Part shown: positions 50,301 through 62,681 of the stretch, in pieces
Position numbering within the stretch: position 1 is the first letter of the stretch
Layout of the letters: the number at the start of each line of letters is the position of its first letter
NCBI GenBank assembly: GCA_036937835.1
Contig: CM072860.1
Coordinates: 1,275,001-1,339,000, forward strand
DNA from: Pampus argenteus
Lineage: Eukaryota > Chordata > Actinopteri > Scombriformes > Stromateidae
Direction: 5' to 3'
Length of the DNA: 64,000 nucleotides
The notes under the pieces: model-generated
What the model was told of the DNA's origin: nothing
Database searches by the model: none
The model's input: the letters and a program-made list of their open reading frames with translations, nothing else
Translations under genes and position numbers: made by a program

Positions 50301-53300
50301 CAAAGATGGAGCAGCTTTCGGGGTACAAGAAGGTGCTGGATCGGCAGTAGTTTGAGGTTGTGAGTCTGCAGGTGGAGTTTCGGTTGTTGTCAGAGCCTCA
50401 GTGCTGCCTGAGTCTGCTGGAGCTGCTGATACAACCTCATCTTCCCAGAATACTTTGCTGGATGGTTTGGGGGCATGTGAGAAGACTTTAGGTTTCGGAG
50501 CGATTGTGGGAGGAACTGATTTAGCTGGTTGCCCCTGGAGACGAGGGCGCGGGCGGGGTTCAGGTCTCTTTGTGGCAACGGACCCCTCAATGGTCCCGCT
50601 GTTGTTACCGTCTCCACAGCTCCCATCAGCCACCTGCTGCTGCTCAAAGGCTTGTATCCTCGCTTTCAGAGTCGCCATGTCCTCACCTTCTTCCTCTTCC
50701 TCCTCGTTCTCTGATTGGCTGAGCCCACTGCTGTCGCTACGGTGATCAGGGAAGCCCCAGTCGTCTGAGCTGAAGGCCTCGAGCAGCTCCTGCAGGTATT
50801 TCCCTCCACTCACTTCCTGGTTAGTGGTGTCACTTCTTGCGCGGGCGGCTAACGTGGCCACGCCGTCCTCTCTCAGTTTAACCAAAGTCTGAACTTTGAC
50901 CTCGCTGCTGACTGACTCCACACTGAGCCTGGTACGGGGGCGTGGCCTGGGACGGGGGCGTGGCCTGGGACGTTCCAACGGGGCGTGAGAAGAAGTGGTA
51001 GAAGGGGTTGCCGCGTCAACACCAGCAACAGGCTGATCCCACTGGTCGGTTTGAGCACCACAGGTCGAGTTCAAAGGTGAACAAAGTTCGTTGAGGACGT
51101 CACAGCACTGTGTGTGTGTGGAGGTGTTTGGTACCACTCTGTCACTGTTGAGGGAGGCAAGTGTTGATTGGCTGGCGGTGATGGCGATGTCTTCAACATG
51201 AGACGATGGAGGACGTGGTGGTCGGACTGGTCGTCTCACTGAACACAATCACAGATAATTTTTACTCACGACTGAAAGAATAAAACGAAGCACAAAGCAA
51301 TAAAACAAGTGAGCTTCCTCCCACCCTGTGAGTCCTCAGGCTCAGGAGCAGCTCCCGGGTCGGTCTGGGTGGCGATCGTTATTGTAGAAACCGGACGTGA
51401 TGAGGATGTGGATGTGGATGAAGAGGAGGAAGAACACGAGGAGGAAGAAGGACGGAGAACATGCTCATGTGTCTTCTCCTTGATCACCTCCTCATAGGAA
51501 GGAGGAGGCTGAGGAGGAGAGAGACAACAAAAATATAAAATCACAACAAAGTGGCTCTGCAGCAGACTGCTCTGTGTGTGTGTGTGTGTGTGTACAGGCG
51601 CAGAGAGCAGAGGAGAGAGACAACTTTGAATGTTTTGTTTACAAATAGTAATGAACAAATACATTCATATTTATTGATACCTCGTCACCGGCAGACAGGT
51701 GTACAGCTACCTGTATGGACGGAGGGATCGTGGGTCCCCAGATCTGTGCAGCAGGAGGAGGTGGAGGAGGGAATCCTCCAGAAGCTCCAGGGAACCAGGA
51801 GGTCGAGGCTAGTGGTTCAGCTGACAGGATGGTGATCTCAGGTCGCCTAGCAACAGATACGAATACAAGGAAGTCAGGAACGAACGAATCAACACATAGA
51901 TACACATGACATGTTGATTAACAGTAGACTACAGTAGACTGAAGAGGCTAAGATAAAAAGATGCCATCCAGCATCGCTTTACCTCCTGTCTCTTTCTCTG
52001 TCCCTCTCCCTCTCTCTCTCCCTGTCCCTGTCTCTCTCCCGCTCTCTGTCTCTTTCTCGGGGCGTCTCAGAGAGAGACGTTGACCTGTTGGAGGCTGACA
52101 GGCAGAAAGCAGCAAAGTTAAACACAGAAATGTCATGCTGTAAGGAAGATGACAAGTTGACAAAAATATGATGTTTGAATACAAGAACGTGAGTATTTTA
52201 TATCACTGGTGGGTTTGTAAAAGCTTCATGGGGGCGTGATGTAAAAATGCAACAATCAGATAATCAATCAGTCGATTAACAGAAAAGTCACAAACATGAA
52301 CAAAAAATGACTAAAATCTAAAAAAAACATTCAAATTGTAAAAATAATGTGAGTTTTCTTATTTTGAAGCTACAGTACATTTCTGAATTTTATTACCCCA
52401 AAAAAGGTCAAACCTAACCGGGTACTGTGTGCATATTTTCCATTTTTAAAAACCCACTTTCTGCAGGCCACAAACTTCAGACATTCACAAATCTGCTAGA
52501 GAAGTTACCACCTTCCACATCTTTACGATCCCAATATTAGAGAAGACAGGCTTTACTTCTGATGCACCTTTTGTAGTTTAGATCAATACGTTTGGATGGA
52601 TTCAGGTGCAGCAAACAGATGTGGGAGCTGAATACATGAAGACAGTGAGTATCAGGATAAGGGGAAGAGGATGAATACTCACTTCTCTTTATGGCAGCTC
52701 TGATGGACGAGAGTGGACCCTGGCTGCAGAGAGAGAGAGAGAGAAAAAACAGAAAGAGGGAATAAAAGAGGAAAACATGAGTCACGTTATTTCATCCCTG
52801 TTGCCACCTCCTGGCTCCCTCCGTCTCTGTTTTCCAGTGATAAATATAACTTGATCATCACACCCAGTCGTCAGTGTTTATCTGCAAAAAGTCTTCTTTT
52901 TTTTTAACTTTAAATTTCTCTGAGCTCCACTTTGCTTCACCATCAGTCACATAAATATGACATAGATATAGATACACATATATACTGCACACTACCAGCT
53001 GCCTGTCATCATCAGTGGAAACTGAAGGTTTCTAAACGGCACAGACTACTTCCTGGTTAAAGAGTGAAACTTCCCTTTACTTCCCACAGGACGCATAATA
53101 AACACAGTAGTTTGTTACTGATCTATTTATTTATTTAACTTCAACACTGTTGTTGTTTTTAAATGTGCTCTATAGACTGTTTACTATCAGCGTGAATCAA
53201 ATCCTCAGACATCACCTGTGTGTCTGCAACACAAACTGTCAAACTGATTTAAAGATGTTTCAGCAGCTCCAGGATCAGAGAGAAGCTCGAAATCGAGCCG

Positions 53301-53477
53301 AAAGTTTGTCCTATTTAATTGGAAAAGTTGTTGTTGTTGCTAGGCAGATCAGGAATCAACAGACTAACCTAGTCGACACTTTCTTTATCTCCGTCTCTCT
53401 CTGCCTGCTTTCTTTGTCTCTAAGACTTTTTCTACTGCAGAGCTTCTTAACCATGACCAGACACACATGACTCACTG

Positions 53478-53516
<39 letters not shown>

Positions 53517-56500
53517 GCTCCTCTTGAACTAACACACAGTAAAATACTCTTATAAGTAAAGACTCATGTTTAGATGTGTGTTTAGACTGTCAGAGGTTTT
53601 AATCCAACTCAACTCTGCAGTTTGTTTGTTGCATTTCTTTTTCCTCTCACCACATTACATCATTTTTCTGGTCCAGTTGTTGAGGCTGATGTAATACACA
53701 CCTACAAAAGACAGTTTGTTTTGGTTCAGAACGGCCACACTGGAAACCTGGATGTGATAAATCATAGAAATATTTCCATGCAGGCATTCATACATTCAGA
53801 CTGAAGCACAATAACAGGACCTGTGATGTTAATATCTGGTTCACAGTAATGATTATGATGTTTAACATAAAGCTGCTGCAGGGAGGCTTATATTTAACTT
53901 ATCAGAGGGTTTAACTGAGGTCAGACGCTGCTGTTACACTGAATATTTCCACCACTGTCTTTGTTAGATGTTCAACATTCACATAATTTAACACGTAGAA
54001 AACCCAAATATGGATATTTAGATATCGAGTCCTTTACATCATCCACCTTTAACGCAGACGAGCACACGGAGTCTGTAGTCTATCAAATGAAATAAACTGA
54101 AACTAAACCAAAGGCCTGTTTTCCCCCATAAACACACACACACACACACAGTCTTTAAACCCTGTGACTTCTCCGGCTAGTTGCCATGCCAACCGCCCAA
54201 CAGCCAAAATACTTTCAGGAGTGTGTCAGTCGCAGACCAAAGACCCTGCAAGTCTGCGAGTTAAACTGCAGCATTGATGCATTTAAACATCAGATTTACT
54301 GATTATTTTTTATAAATAAATGTGACCTTTCACCTTCACATTAAACACTTTATTTCCAACCTCCGGCTCGCTCTGCAGGTTTTTTTTGTGCAAAACGTTT
54401 GATCACATTTGATCATGTGAGTTTCTGTGTGATCTCAAACCTCTGGAGTCGCCACCCTGAATCATCCGGTGTGAGTTGTTACGATAGAAATACTAAAGAG
54501 CGGTTAAATCTGTGGTCTCTAGTCTTCTAGCGTGAACCAGGTTTTACTCTTCCTGGTTAAACTTCACCTGCAACATCTCTTACCTGTGACGATGCTCCGG
54601 CTTACGCCTGTCAGGACGACCTGAAGAGAGAGACTGTGATTAATTTAACGGCCAACTAGCATCAAAAATAAACTTCTTTGATTAATAAAAACGTGTTTAT
54701 ATTCCTAAAACTATTGAACAAGTGTTGCTATGGTTGCAGAAACTCTTACTGGCGCCAACTAGAAAGCATCGTTTGTTCCCACAAGAACAAATCTGTTTAA
54801 TCAAGATGTATGTTGACTTCCACTCAGGATGAAAATAATATTTATCCATGTTGTTAGTTGTTGATGTGGTCAAAACACAAAAAAACAAGAATTTTAGGAA
54901 GAATTTTGCCACAAATCTGTCTTCTATCTGATTACATGATGGAAAAACTATCTTTAGTTCAAAGGAAGCGTTATGTTTTATGTTTTATGTTTTTTTGTGT
55001 GGTTGAACAGACAGAGAGAATAGCGCCACCTACAGAAACCACATTGAAAGAAAATCCTAACAGGAGGATGTCAGATTGATCAGAAACACCAGATTAATAA
55101 CGGACTGAGCAACAAAGACAAAAACAAAATAAAAAATAAAGAGCCGATGCTTCCAGTTAGCATCTTACAAGTTAAACAAAGAAAAGGAAAATAAAGTTTC
55201 TTTCTCTCTGTGAAGCAGAGCTGGACTGTTTTCTGTATGTGTGTGCATTTTCCATTTCCTACCTCCTCTCCTTCTCGTCACAGCCGAACTGATCACCAGG
55301 TCAGCTTGGTTTGCCTTAAACTCCACACAAACTAAATGCCGACGTGTTTGGAAAATATTCTGCAAAGACGAAAACTTTGACTTTCCTTTTTGCTCCCTAA
55401 AAACTCAAAACTTCTCTCTTCTCCGTTGTGTCTGTCTTCTCTCCCCCCCTACTCTCAATGTCCCTAAAGCTCTTTACTGGACCGCCCGCCTGCTATGGCC
55501 AGTGTTGTGATTGGCAGAGAGCATCCAGGAAGTGACGCTGTGATTGGCTGCGGTGGGATTCTGCTGCAGTCATCAGGAGCTTTAACACTTCCAGATGTTT
55601 GTCCTGCAGCAGATGCACACTGCAGCACATTTTCCTCAGCGCTCATCATCGGTTGGGTTTCTTGTTTGGCACGGGGGGGGGGGTCAGAGGTCAAGGACAC
55701 TTGAGCAGGGCTAAACGCTATAATGCCTTCATCACTGTTATATTAGTATCCGTACTTTAATCTTCACATTAATACAAACATCTTTCACGAGACACGTAAT
55801 CTCAAGTTCCTGGTTTAAAACTATTAAGTTTCTCATCTCAAAGCAACAATCTCGAGGATCTTATTTTGTTGTCTTTGTTGTCACCTGTGGCGGGAATCAC
55901 AGGTGTGTTTTTGGAGCTCACTTCCTACAGATTAGCTGAAGAGCATTTCTGTCACAGACACTAACTGACACTCTTTGGTCTGTACCGTTCTGCAGCCTGA
56001 GACACTCACATGAGACATTTATCACTTGACACACTGAGAGTCTGTGTGGAAGAAAACTGGATCATTTCTCATGTTTTAATGCTCATTTCATTGCTTCTTT
56101 TCTGACTTTTATATTAGTATTTATTTTTAATGTGGCCAATATCAGCTCGTCTTACCTGATGCTATCTGAACCTTATATAAATATGTGATATATATATATA
56201 TATGAAATCCTACTGCAAGGTTGCATTGTGTCATAAGTTTAACACACAACACCCAGCCTGAGCCAAAGGGTTGAAGCTCGGCATCATCTGAGAGGCTTTG
56301 ATTTAAGAAATAGTTTGCAGGAGTCGAGACATGCTGACGTATAATATATATATATATATATATATATAACTTGTGTTTGTCAGATTGAGACGAGACAAAG
56401 AAGCAGCTTCACACATTAACAGCGTTGAGTGTTGGCACCGGCCGGCACCGTTACAGACAGCGTGTCTGTGTTTATGGCTGCATGAGTGACCTTTGACCCA

Positions 56501-56799
56501 AATGGTGACACGTTCACGTGTCTGGACAAGAAATGATGGCTTCGGTTTTGAACAGGTTAGACACACACTCACAATGCACAGTGCTGTAGGTGGTGCCTTC
56601 ACTTATCACATATCTGTGTGTGTGTGTGTGTGTCTTCACCAAACCTGAAACACTTCATCACTTTTAGAAACTAATTGTTCCTGTATATATTCTTATATAT
56701 ATATATATATTAGCCTCTATAATGGAGTAAACTATTTTGTTTATGTGACATGTTGATATTTTGCATGTTAAAGTTGGAAATTAAAAGCTTTTCTTTGTA

Positions 56800-56862
<63 letters not shown>

Positions 56863-57144
56863 GTATTTAATTCAGCTGAGCTTAAAGTACTATTAGACCT
56901 CTTTAACTTCAGTGTACTGCAGTAATATACAAATACAAAATACAGAAACGTAAAGTAATGACGTTCCTGTATTTTGCCGATATCTGGATATATGTGAGGA
57001 ATCGATACATTGGATCAATATCAGATGGTATCAGATAACTAGCATGTTGCTGCTACCTCCGGAGGTGTTGGGCTGTCGTCGGACCACTTGTTCCCGGGTG
57101 TCTCTCATGTTCTCCTCCTCTTCCTCCGTCCGTGCCTCGGCCAT
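45896..57144 (-). CDS. sh3d19: SH3 domain-containing protein 19 (EVE-1-like endocytic adaptor)
   Basis: An adaptor that binds ADAM proteases and membrane-trafficking proteins (family knowledge). Seventeen exons, 5' to 3': 57057-57144 (ATG 57142-57144), 54584-54620, 52683-52723, 51983-52094, 51711-51846, 51325-51508, 49955-51238, 49223-49294, 48688-48829, 47905-48163, 47616-47816, 47422-47471, 47041-47291, 46821-46852, 46430-46607, 46094-46188 and 45896-46003. Every junction is in phase, giving 1089 residues. Marks: SSIRAAIKRTS, an Arg/Asp/Glu-repeat exon, RPEITIL, a PPPSYEE (PPxY-type) word, a 1.28-kb Pro-rich exon, and PLPPRPKPGHPLY. Three SH3 domains follow (CVALFDYEGEEEDELTF, WVVALFDFPGQTADDLSF, KVLFDFSAESEDELTL...). 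Human SH3D19 has five; the first two have no counterpart between HPLY and the first SH3 here. The exon holding the last SH3 half has a donor inside a GT repeat. Confidence 0.9.
46067..46093. repeat. CA/GT repeat supplying an sh3d19 splice donor
   Basis: On the minus strand exon 46094-46188 ends CTAAAG and the donor GT is the first unit of a (GT)n run that fills about a third of the 90-bp intron. Confidence 0.92.
46233..46424. repeat. two CA/GT microsatellites in one sh3d19 intron
   Basis: (CA)n at 46233-46281 and (GT)n at 46391-46424 lie in inverted orientation in the 241-bp intron 46189-46429, so the transcript could fold a hairpin between them. Confidence 0.88.
47303..47331. repeat. (CA)n near an sh3d19 acceptor
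   Basis: About fourteen CA units start 11 bp from the acceptor of the exon ending at 47291. Confidence 0.9.
52724..57056 (-). other. large 5' introns of sh3d19
   Basis: Apart from the 37-bp exon at 54584-54620, I see no coding sequence. The content is (CA)n at about 53480-53513 and 54131-54150, (TA)n at about 56342-56367, and a TG/TA compound repeat at 56800-56860. Confidence 0.5.
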
Positions 57145-57550
57145 TTCTCCTCACTGTTACTTCTCCTTTCTGTGTGTGTTAAAACACAGGCAGTAGACAC
57201 ATGATTCCTCCTCCTTCACCTCCTTCTTCTTCTCCTCCTTGTTGTGTTGTCGTCGTTAACTTCCACCACAACAACTCAGCAACAAGTTCACACTAAACGC
57301 TGAAAACGGACTTCCGGGTTTCCGTTAAACGGCGGCTCTGTGTCCCGCGGCGCTTTAAATCCGTTGTTGTCTCAAACAAAGATGTCGTTGTGTTGCTTTC
57401 AACACTTTTTTTCGACCTTCCCTGTTTTCTGTTTTTTGTGTGTTTTTTTTTGCGCTCCCGGTGGCGGCCGCGCGAGCTCAAGACGCGGACCTGCACGCGC
57501 TCCGACCGCGTGACGTCACCAACTGGCAAAATGAAAACAGTGAACACAAC
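57145..57550 (-). promoter_or_regulatory. sh3d19 CpG promoter with perfect CRE
   Basis: A CpG-rich block (GGTGGCGGCCGCGCGAGC near 57460) precedes the start codon. TGACGTCA at 57511-57518 is a perfect CREB/ATF site. No TATA box is seen. Confidence 0.6.
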
Positions 57551-58119
57551 AATAACTAAGTACACTTAATAAGTACTGTGTCTATGTACTATTAACGTGT
57601 ACTTTACCTGAGTATTTCCACGTGATACTACTTCATACATTACTTCTCTTTGTTCTGGCTTCTCATCATCTTTTTCTTCTTCCTCTCAAAACAGAAATCT
57701 ACAATGTTTTTATGTATTTTGTGATAAAAGAAAAATGTTTTCACCAAAGAGTCAAAGTATTGTTACTGTCAATCAGAAACTGATCATTTTTCTATCCAGT
57801 GTGATATTTTCACTGGTCCTGAAAATATAACATTTCATCTTTTTCACATGAGATTAAAACAGTGTTTATATTTTTACTCTAAAATAGAAACCAGGAGCTT
57901 TTTTGTTACTCACTTATATCCAGACACAACAGACACTCATATTGCTGTTTTCTATCGCCATCTAGTGGTCATTCCCTGCTTATTTCTGCAACATGGATCA
58001 AAATTCAAGTCCAGACATGCAGGGCCGTTTGATTTCATGGATCTGCTCGCTGCCTGAGCCCCTCGACAGGTAGGAAAGGAGGAGTAATCGTGCAGTTACC
58101 TGCCATGGCTCTGCCCTCC
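57551..58119. other. intergenic DNA upstream of sh3d19
   Basis: AT-rich, no gene. CGCCATCTAGTGG near 57957 matches the CTCF core pattern but is also frequent in fish repeats. Confidence 0.45.
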
Positions 58120-58310
58120 CTTGCCAAAGGAGCTAATCTGCATCTTGAGGATCCATTCTGCCGTCCTGGTCATCAGCAGCACCTGATACAGACCTCTCCA
58201 CTGAGAAGACAACAACACATCTTCTAGAGATTCAATTAGTACAAAATCACCTTCCTGTGAAAAGGATGAATGGACTTTTCTGATGGTTTGGGGAGCCTGT
58301 CAGATACATA
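58120..58310 (-). pseudogene. relic of a retroviral pol gene (integrase C-terminal region)
   Basis: On the minus strand a short stretch reads EGDFVLIESL followed by QWRGLYQVLL and then a Thr/Ala word and EWI. This order (acidic-Gly-Asp loop, W-x-G-x-Y-x-V-L-L, T-x-T-A, W-I) is that of the SH3-like C-terminal domain of gammaretrovirus-type integrases. An upstream LPKPSEKSIHPF segment lies in another frame, so at least one frameshift breaks it. No LTRs, gag or env were found. It is an old, inactive fragment of an endogenous retrovirus. Confidence 0.55.
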
Positions 58311-58989
58311 TAAGTGTAACTTTCTCAATGTCTTTTAGTTTTTTTTTATTATTTTAGTAGTTTAGCTTTGTGTGGTATGTGGTTGTGAAGGTTTGTCCCT
58401 GTGGACATTGGTCTCCACATCAGCACCTTATTATGTCCTGTAGTTGCATTTGGTGCACTTTGAATGGAGTATATTCCACTGGACTAAACTATCTAACTGT
58501 ATATAAAGTAGTTGAAACTAGCTCCACCTCCAGCAGCTACAACAGTAACATGCTGCTCTAACACTGATGCTTCGGTATTAATAATCTAATTATGTCATAT
58601 ATAATAATAAGTCAGGAACATTACTTATGGCAGTACACCCTATTCAAGGGTGACATCAACACTTTCCCTGTATTTCCTATAACCTTGTCTCTATTACCAC
58701 AAAACTGAATGTCAAGTTCATCAATCTGCTGAAAAACAAACAAAAATAAACCCTCAATCCACCAAAACCAATTTTATGGTTTCTTTAAGTCAGAAAAAAC
58801 ATGAACTCAAAGTGAAAAATGAAAAAAAAACTTTCAGGGTAGAAGAGAACTATGACCAATTAATGAGTTTAACATTTGGTCATGAGGGTCTCTAATGGCA
58901 TACATACTGATTTGAAATAGAAGCGACAAGGGAACACTGCTAACTGCTAACTTGCCTCTAAAACATGTTCAACATGATGCTGAGTGACT
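58311..58989. other. intergenic DNA, nothing recognised
   Basis: AT-rich sequence between the retroviral relic and the zinc-finger gene. Further decayed viral sequence is possible but not visible. Confidence 0.4.
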
Positions 58990-59049
58990 ACATTGGAGAA
59001 TTTTTAAGTTACTGCCCCGAGTGAAAGTTTTCCCACACTGTTCATACCA
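58990..59049 (-). pseudogene. vestigial twelfth zinc finger after the stop codon
   Basis: Directly past the TAG at 59050-59052 the same frame continues YEQCGKTFTRGSNLKILQCSH. The second Cys and the Phe/Leu core survive, but the first zinc-binding Cys and the first His are replaced (Tyr-Glu-Gln-Cys; ILQCSH). Translation ends before it. Confidence 0.75.
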
Positions 59050-61353
59050 CTACGGCTTGTTTCCAGTGTGAATAAATTGGTGGGTTTTTAGAGTACTGTC
59101 TTTAGTGAAAGTCTTTCCACATTGGTCACAGGTGTACGGCTTCCCTCCAGTGTGAATACGTTGGTGGGTTTTTAGATTTCCATCTCTCGTAAACGTTTTT
59201 CCACATTGGTCACAGCTGTACGGCTTCTCTCCAGTGTGGATACATTGGTGGTTTTTTAGATGACCATCTTGAGTAAAAGTTTTCCCACACTGCTCACACC
59301 AGTATGGCTTCTCTCCAGTATGAATGCGTTGGTGGGTTTTGAGAGTACTGTCATGAGTGAACGTTTTTCCACATTGGTCACAGCTGTAGGGTTTCTCTCC
59401 AGTGTGAATGCGCTGGTGGACTTTTAGATGACTGCCTGTGGTGAACATTTTCCTACATTGCTCACAACAGTATGGCTTCTTTTCAATGTGAATGAGTTTG
59501 TGCCTTTTTAGAGTACTGTAATCAGTGAAGGTTTTCCCACATTGTTCACAACTGTATGGCTTCTCTCCAGTGTGAATGCGTTGGTGCCTTTTTAGATTAG
59601 TGTCTTGAGTGAACGTTTTCCCACATTGTTCACACCAGTACGGCTTCTCTCCAGTGTGAATGCGTTGGTGACTTTTTAGACTACTAACCTGGGTGAAAGT
59701 TTTCCCACACTGCTCACAGCTGTACGGCTTCTCTCCAGTGTGAATGTGCAAGTGGTTTTTTAGACTACTGTCTTGAGTGAACGTTTTCCCACACTGTTCA
59801 CACTTGTATGGTTTCTCTCCCGCATGAATGCGTTGGTGGCTTTTTAAAATAGTGTCTGTAGTGAAAGTTCTCCCACACTGGTCACAGCTGTGAAGTTTCT
59901 CTCCCGTGTGAACTTTCTGATGAATCTTTAAATATCTTGATGTCGTGAAGGCTTTGTCACAGTGCTGACAGCAGTGATGTTTGAGTCCTTTACTTCCTGT
60001 TTGATTCTATGACAAAGACAGATAGTTAGTAATATAACTTGGTGGAGCAAGTGATTTTAAATTATAAATACAGGATACAAAGACCTTTCTTGACCTTTGT
60101 GCGAACACTGTTAGCTTTCCTCATTCAGTAATATAAAATAAGGACACTGACAGTAAAAAAGACAATCAGACAGTTGCAAAGAGATTGATCAATAGATCAA
60201 GTCAGATTTCAAGCAACATTTTTGCCTTTTTTTTCTGGAGTGAAGGAGAAGACATAGATATGCGTCACATCAATCACTTTAACTGTTTTGCATTTGTAGA
60301 CTTTCTTTCTAACAAGACAATGAACGGATGATACATGGACCCTTAAGACCTGTCCCTGTGTCTTTAGTCTCGTTATGAAGCTGCTTTTATCATCAGGTCA
60401 TAAACACTGACCTGTTTATCGGTGGTAGCAGAAGGTGAGACTGATTCTACCCTTTTAACCGGGTTGTCACTGCGGTGCTCCAGGTTCTGGTTCTCCTCCA
60501 GTCTGTTCTTGTAGTCGTCCTGGTTGGTGAAATCTCTCCCACTGATGGACTGTTCTTCTTTTTCCTGCTTTATGTCGGGTGGAAACCAGCGTTGAGGTGC
60601 ATTACTGCTACCGACTATGTTGTTGGAGTGTGAACCAGAGATATCTATGCCCTTAAAATAAAGACAAGAAAAATAAATTAATAATATGAAAAAGAAACAA
60701 TGCTTCATTTAACACAAATCATTTTATTCAGTCCAGTTTACAGGCATAAGTGTGTATCCAGCTCCACAACAACAACAACAACAACACAACAACACCAGCT
60801 AAGGGAACAAATAACTAACAAACACCTTGAAGCTGCTGAGAATGTTTTGCAGGAAATCCTCATATGGAGTCAGATGGGTTCTGGCCAATCAGCGAAGACT
60901 ATAGCCTGCCTAGCAACAGATGAGCCAATCAGAAGAAATCACATTCAGCTGCACGTTGTCACAATTCCAGCTGTTTGTAAAAGTCTCGTGCTGCTTCATT
61001 AACTCATGAAGGATGAAGGCAGCCTAGGATGAGGACGGATCCAGCAGCAGTAACAGTAACACACATGTTTTAATGCGTCTTCTACGTGACTTTATTGACA
61101 CTAGTGACAGTTTCACAGACTCACAATGAACGGATGATTAACGGAGCCTCGAGCCTCGTCCTCGTGTCTTTAGTCTCGTTATGACGTCATGAACACTGAC
61201 CTGTTCGTCGGTGGCAGCAGAGGGTGATTGTTCCCTTTTAACGGGGTTGTCGGTGCGGTTCTCCGGGTTCTGCTTCTCCTCCATCCCGCTCTTGTTGTGG
61301 TTCTGGTCGGCTGGCGGCGTGTTCTCGCGACGTCTCGCGGTAACTTGAAACAT
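59050..61353 (-). CDS. C2H2 zinc-finger protein, eleven fingers
   Basis: A probable nuclear DNA-binding protein. Three exons: 61201-61353 (ATG 61351-61353), 60412-60651 and 59050-60006. All joins are phase 0; 449 residues. The first two exons are acidic and end in matching modules (NPVKREQSPSAATDEQ and NPVKRVESVSPSATTDKQ). The last exon holds eleven C-x2-C-x12-H-x3-H fingers joined by HTGEKPY-type linkers. Predicted DNA-contact residues (-1,2,3,6) differ between fingers: TRYI, TTIS, QSSN, QSSS, QTNR, DSTR, TSHV, HSTT, QGHN, RGNT and KSTT. The scaffold is nearly constant, the pattern of tandem zinc-finger families evolving by finger duplication. No KRAB, SCAN or BTB domain is seen. I do not recognise an ortholog. 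Confidence 0.85.
60320..61200 (-). repeat. duplicated exon-intron segment in the zinc-finger gene
   Basis: The DNA after the donors of exons 1 and 2 is also similar. Both read GTCAGTGTT(C/T)ATGAC, then CATAACGAGACTAAAGACAC, then ATCATCCGTTCATTGT. The duplication unit therefore spans an exon end and at least 90 bp of intron. Confidence 0.75.
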
Positions 61354-62188
61354 TATCTGAGACGAACTGTCCTCGTTATTGATAATATTGATATAAAAAA
61401 AACGTTTTCAGGTAAGGTTGACAAAAGGTGTGAGAAATCCCTTTATAAAGAGACCACGTGTCCATCAATCAATTCACACATGACTTGTTTTAAATAGTGA
61501 AATCTGTTGTAGTTCGTGTAGTTGGCCACTAGAGAGCAGCATTTCCAACAGTAGGAGGTGACTGGAGAGCTGTGATGAATATTAAAGCCTCAACATAAAC
61601 ATTCATAAATACATAAGCAACAAAACATGAGCTGCAGTTCACATCTGGAGACAAAATCAAAAAGTTCCTCACAGCAAGACAATAACAGCTGTCCATGAAA
61701 AAGTACCACAAAGTGATTTATGTACAAAACATTCATTAATTACTATAATTACCATTAATCTGAAAGTAATAATATTTATTTTATTTCATAAAGAAGACAA
61801 AAGTCATTTTAACACAAATAATAATACAACATAGTATAATTATAAGTATTATATTAATTAGTACTTTACTTTTAAGTTTTAATTTTATTTAGTGACCAAA
61901 TCATTTTATATTAAATGAGGTCACTTCTGATCAGATGGTGATTGGCAGGTTGCTTTGGGTTCAGATTAATGGATCCTGCTGCTTTGGGATTAAAACACAA
62001 TATAATAAAACATTTAAAGTTTGAAGTTAAATTACTGATAAAGATAAATTACATTATAATATTAATGAATAATGATGTTTTTACACAAAAAAAACCAAAG
62101 CATATAATCAGAGAACAACAAAAGTACACTTAAATATCGTAATCAGTGTGGGGGCGTGGTCTGTCACTCCGGGGGGCGTGGTCAGATG
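61354..62188. other. zinc-finger gene promoter and AT-rich intergenic DNA
   Basis: GTTCTCGCGACGTCTCGCGG at about 61321 overlaps the first exon and suggests a CpG promoter with TCTCGCGA-type words. From 61400 to 62140 the DNA is AT-rich with no gene. GGCCACTAGAGAGCA near 61525 is CTCF-like. Confidence 0.4.
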
Positions 62189-62345
62189 GTTACCTAGCAG
62201 CCAGCAGCGGACGGCTTGAGCGGCTTAAAGCTTTAAAACGGAGCAGTGGACACAATCAGCCGGTTTGAAACAAGAAAACAGAGTTGAGTTGTGTTTGTGG
62301 GACAAGCAGAGACTCACATTGCTTCACCTGCTCTCACCTGACCAG
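62189..62345 (+). promoter_or_regulatory. promoter and first (noncoding) exon of an unidentified plus-strand gene
   Basis: GGGGGGCGTGG boxes lead to a presumed exon ending CCTGACCAG|GTAAGA (62345). GTTACCTAGCAGC (62189-62201) is one base off an RFX X-box. Confidence 0.45.
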
Positions 62346-62626
62346 GTAAGATCCGCTCATATTATCACTGTCTCTGTTTATCTACCTGCACAGTAACATT
62401 TACACGAAGTAAAAGTGAGTTTATGGAAAGACAACAAACAGGAGACAAACAACAAAAGTCACAATAAAAGAGATCTTCTAGATGTAGATGTTAAAATAGA
62501 AGCACAATACAAACACGTAAACAAACAATTACATGTTATTTATTTAGAGTATTTAATGTCGTTTCTGTTCTAATGACTCAGTATCTTCTGTCTCAGGTGT
62601 GTGTGAGTCCTGCTGAGTAATGCTGA

Positions 62627-62681
62627 GGTGTGTGTGTGTGTGTGTGTGTGTGTGATGTAAGACGTATTAGGAGATGTGGCA

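Noticed and set aside
49959..50745. Plus-strand Gly/Arg-rich reading frames opposite the large sh3d19 exon
   Set aside because: They are shadows of the Pro-rich coding strand.
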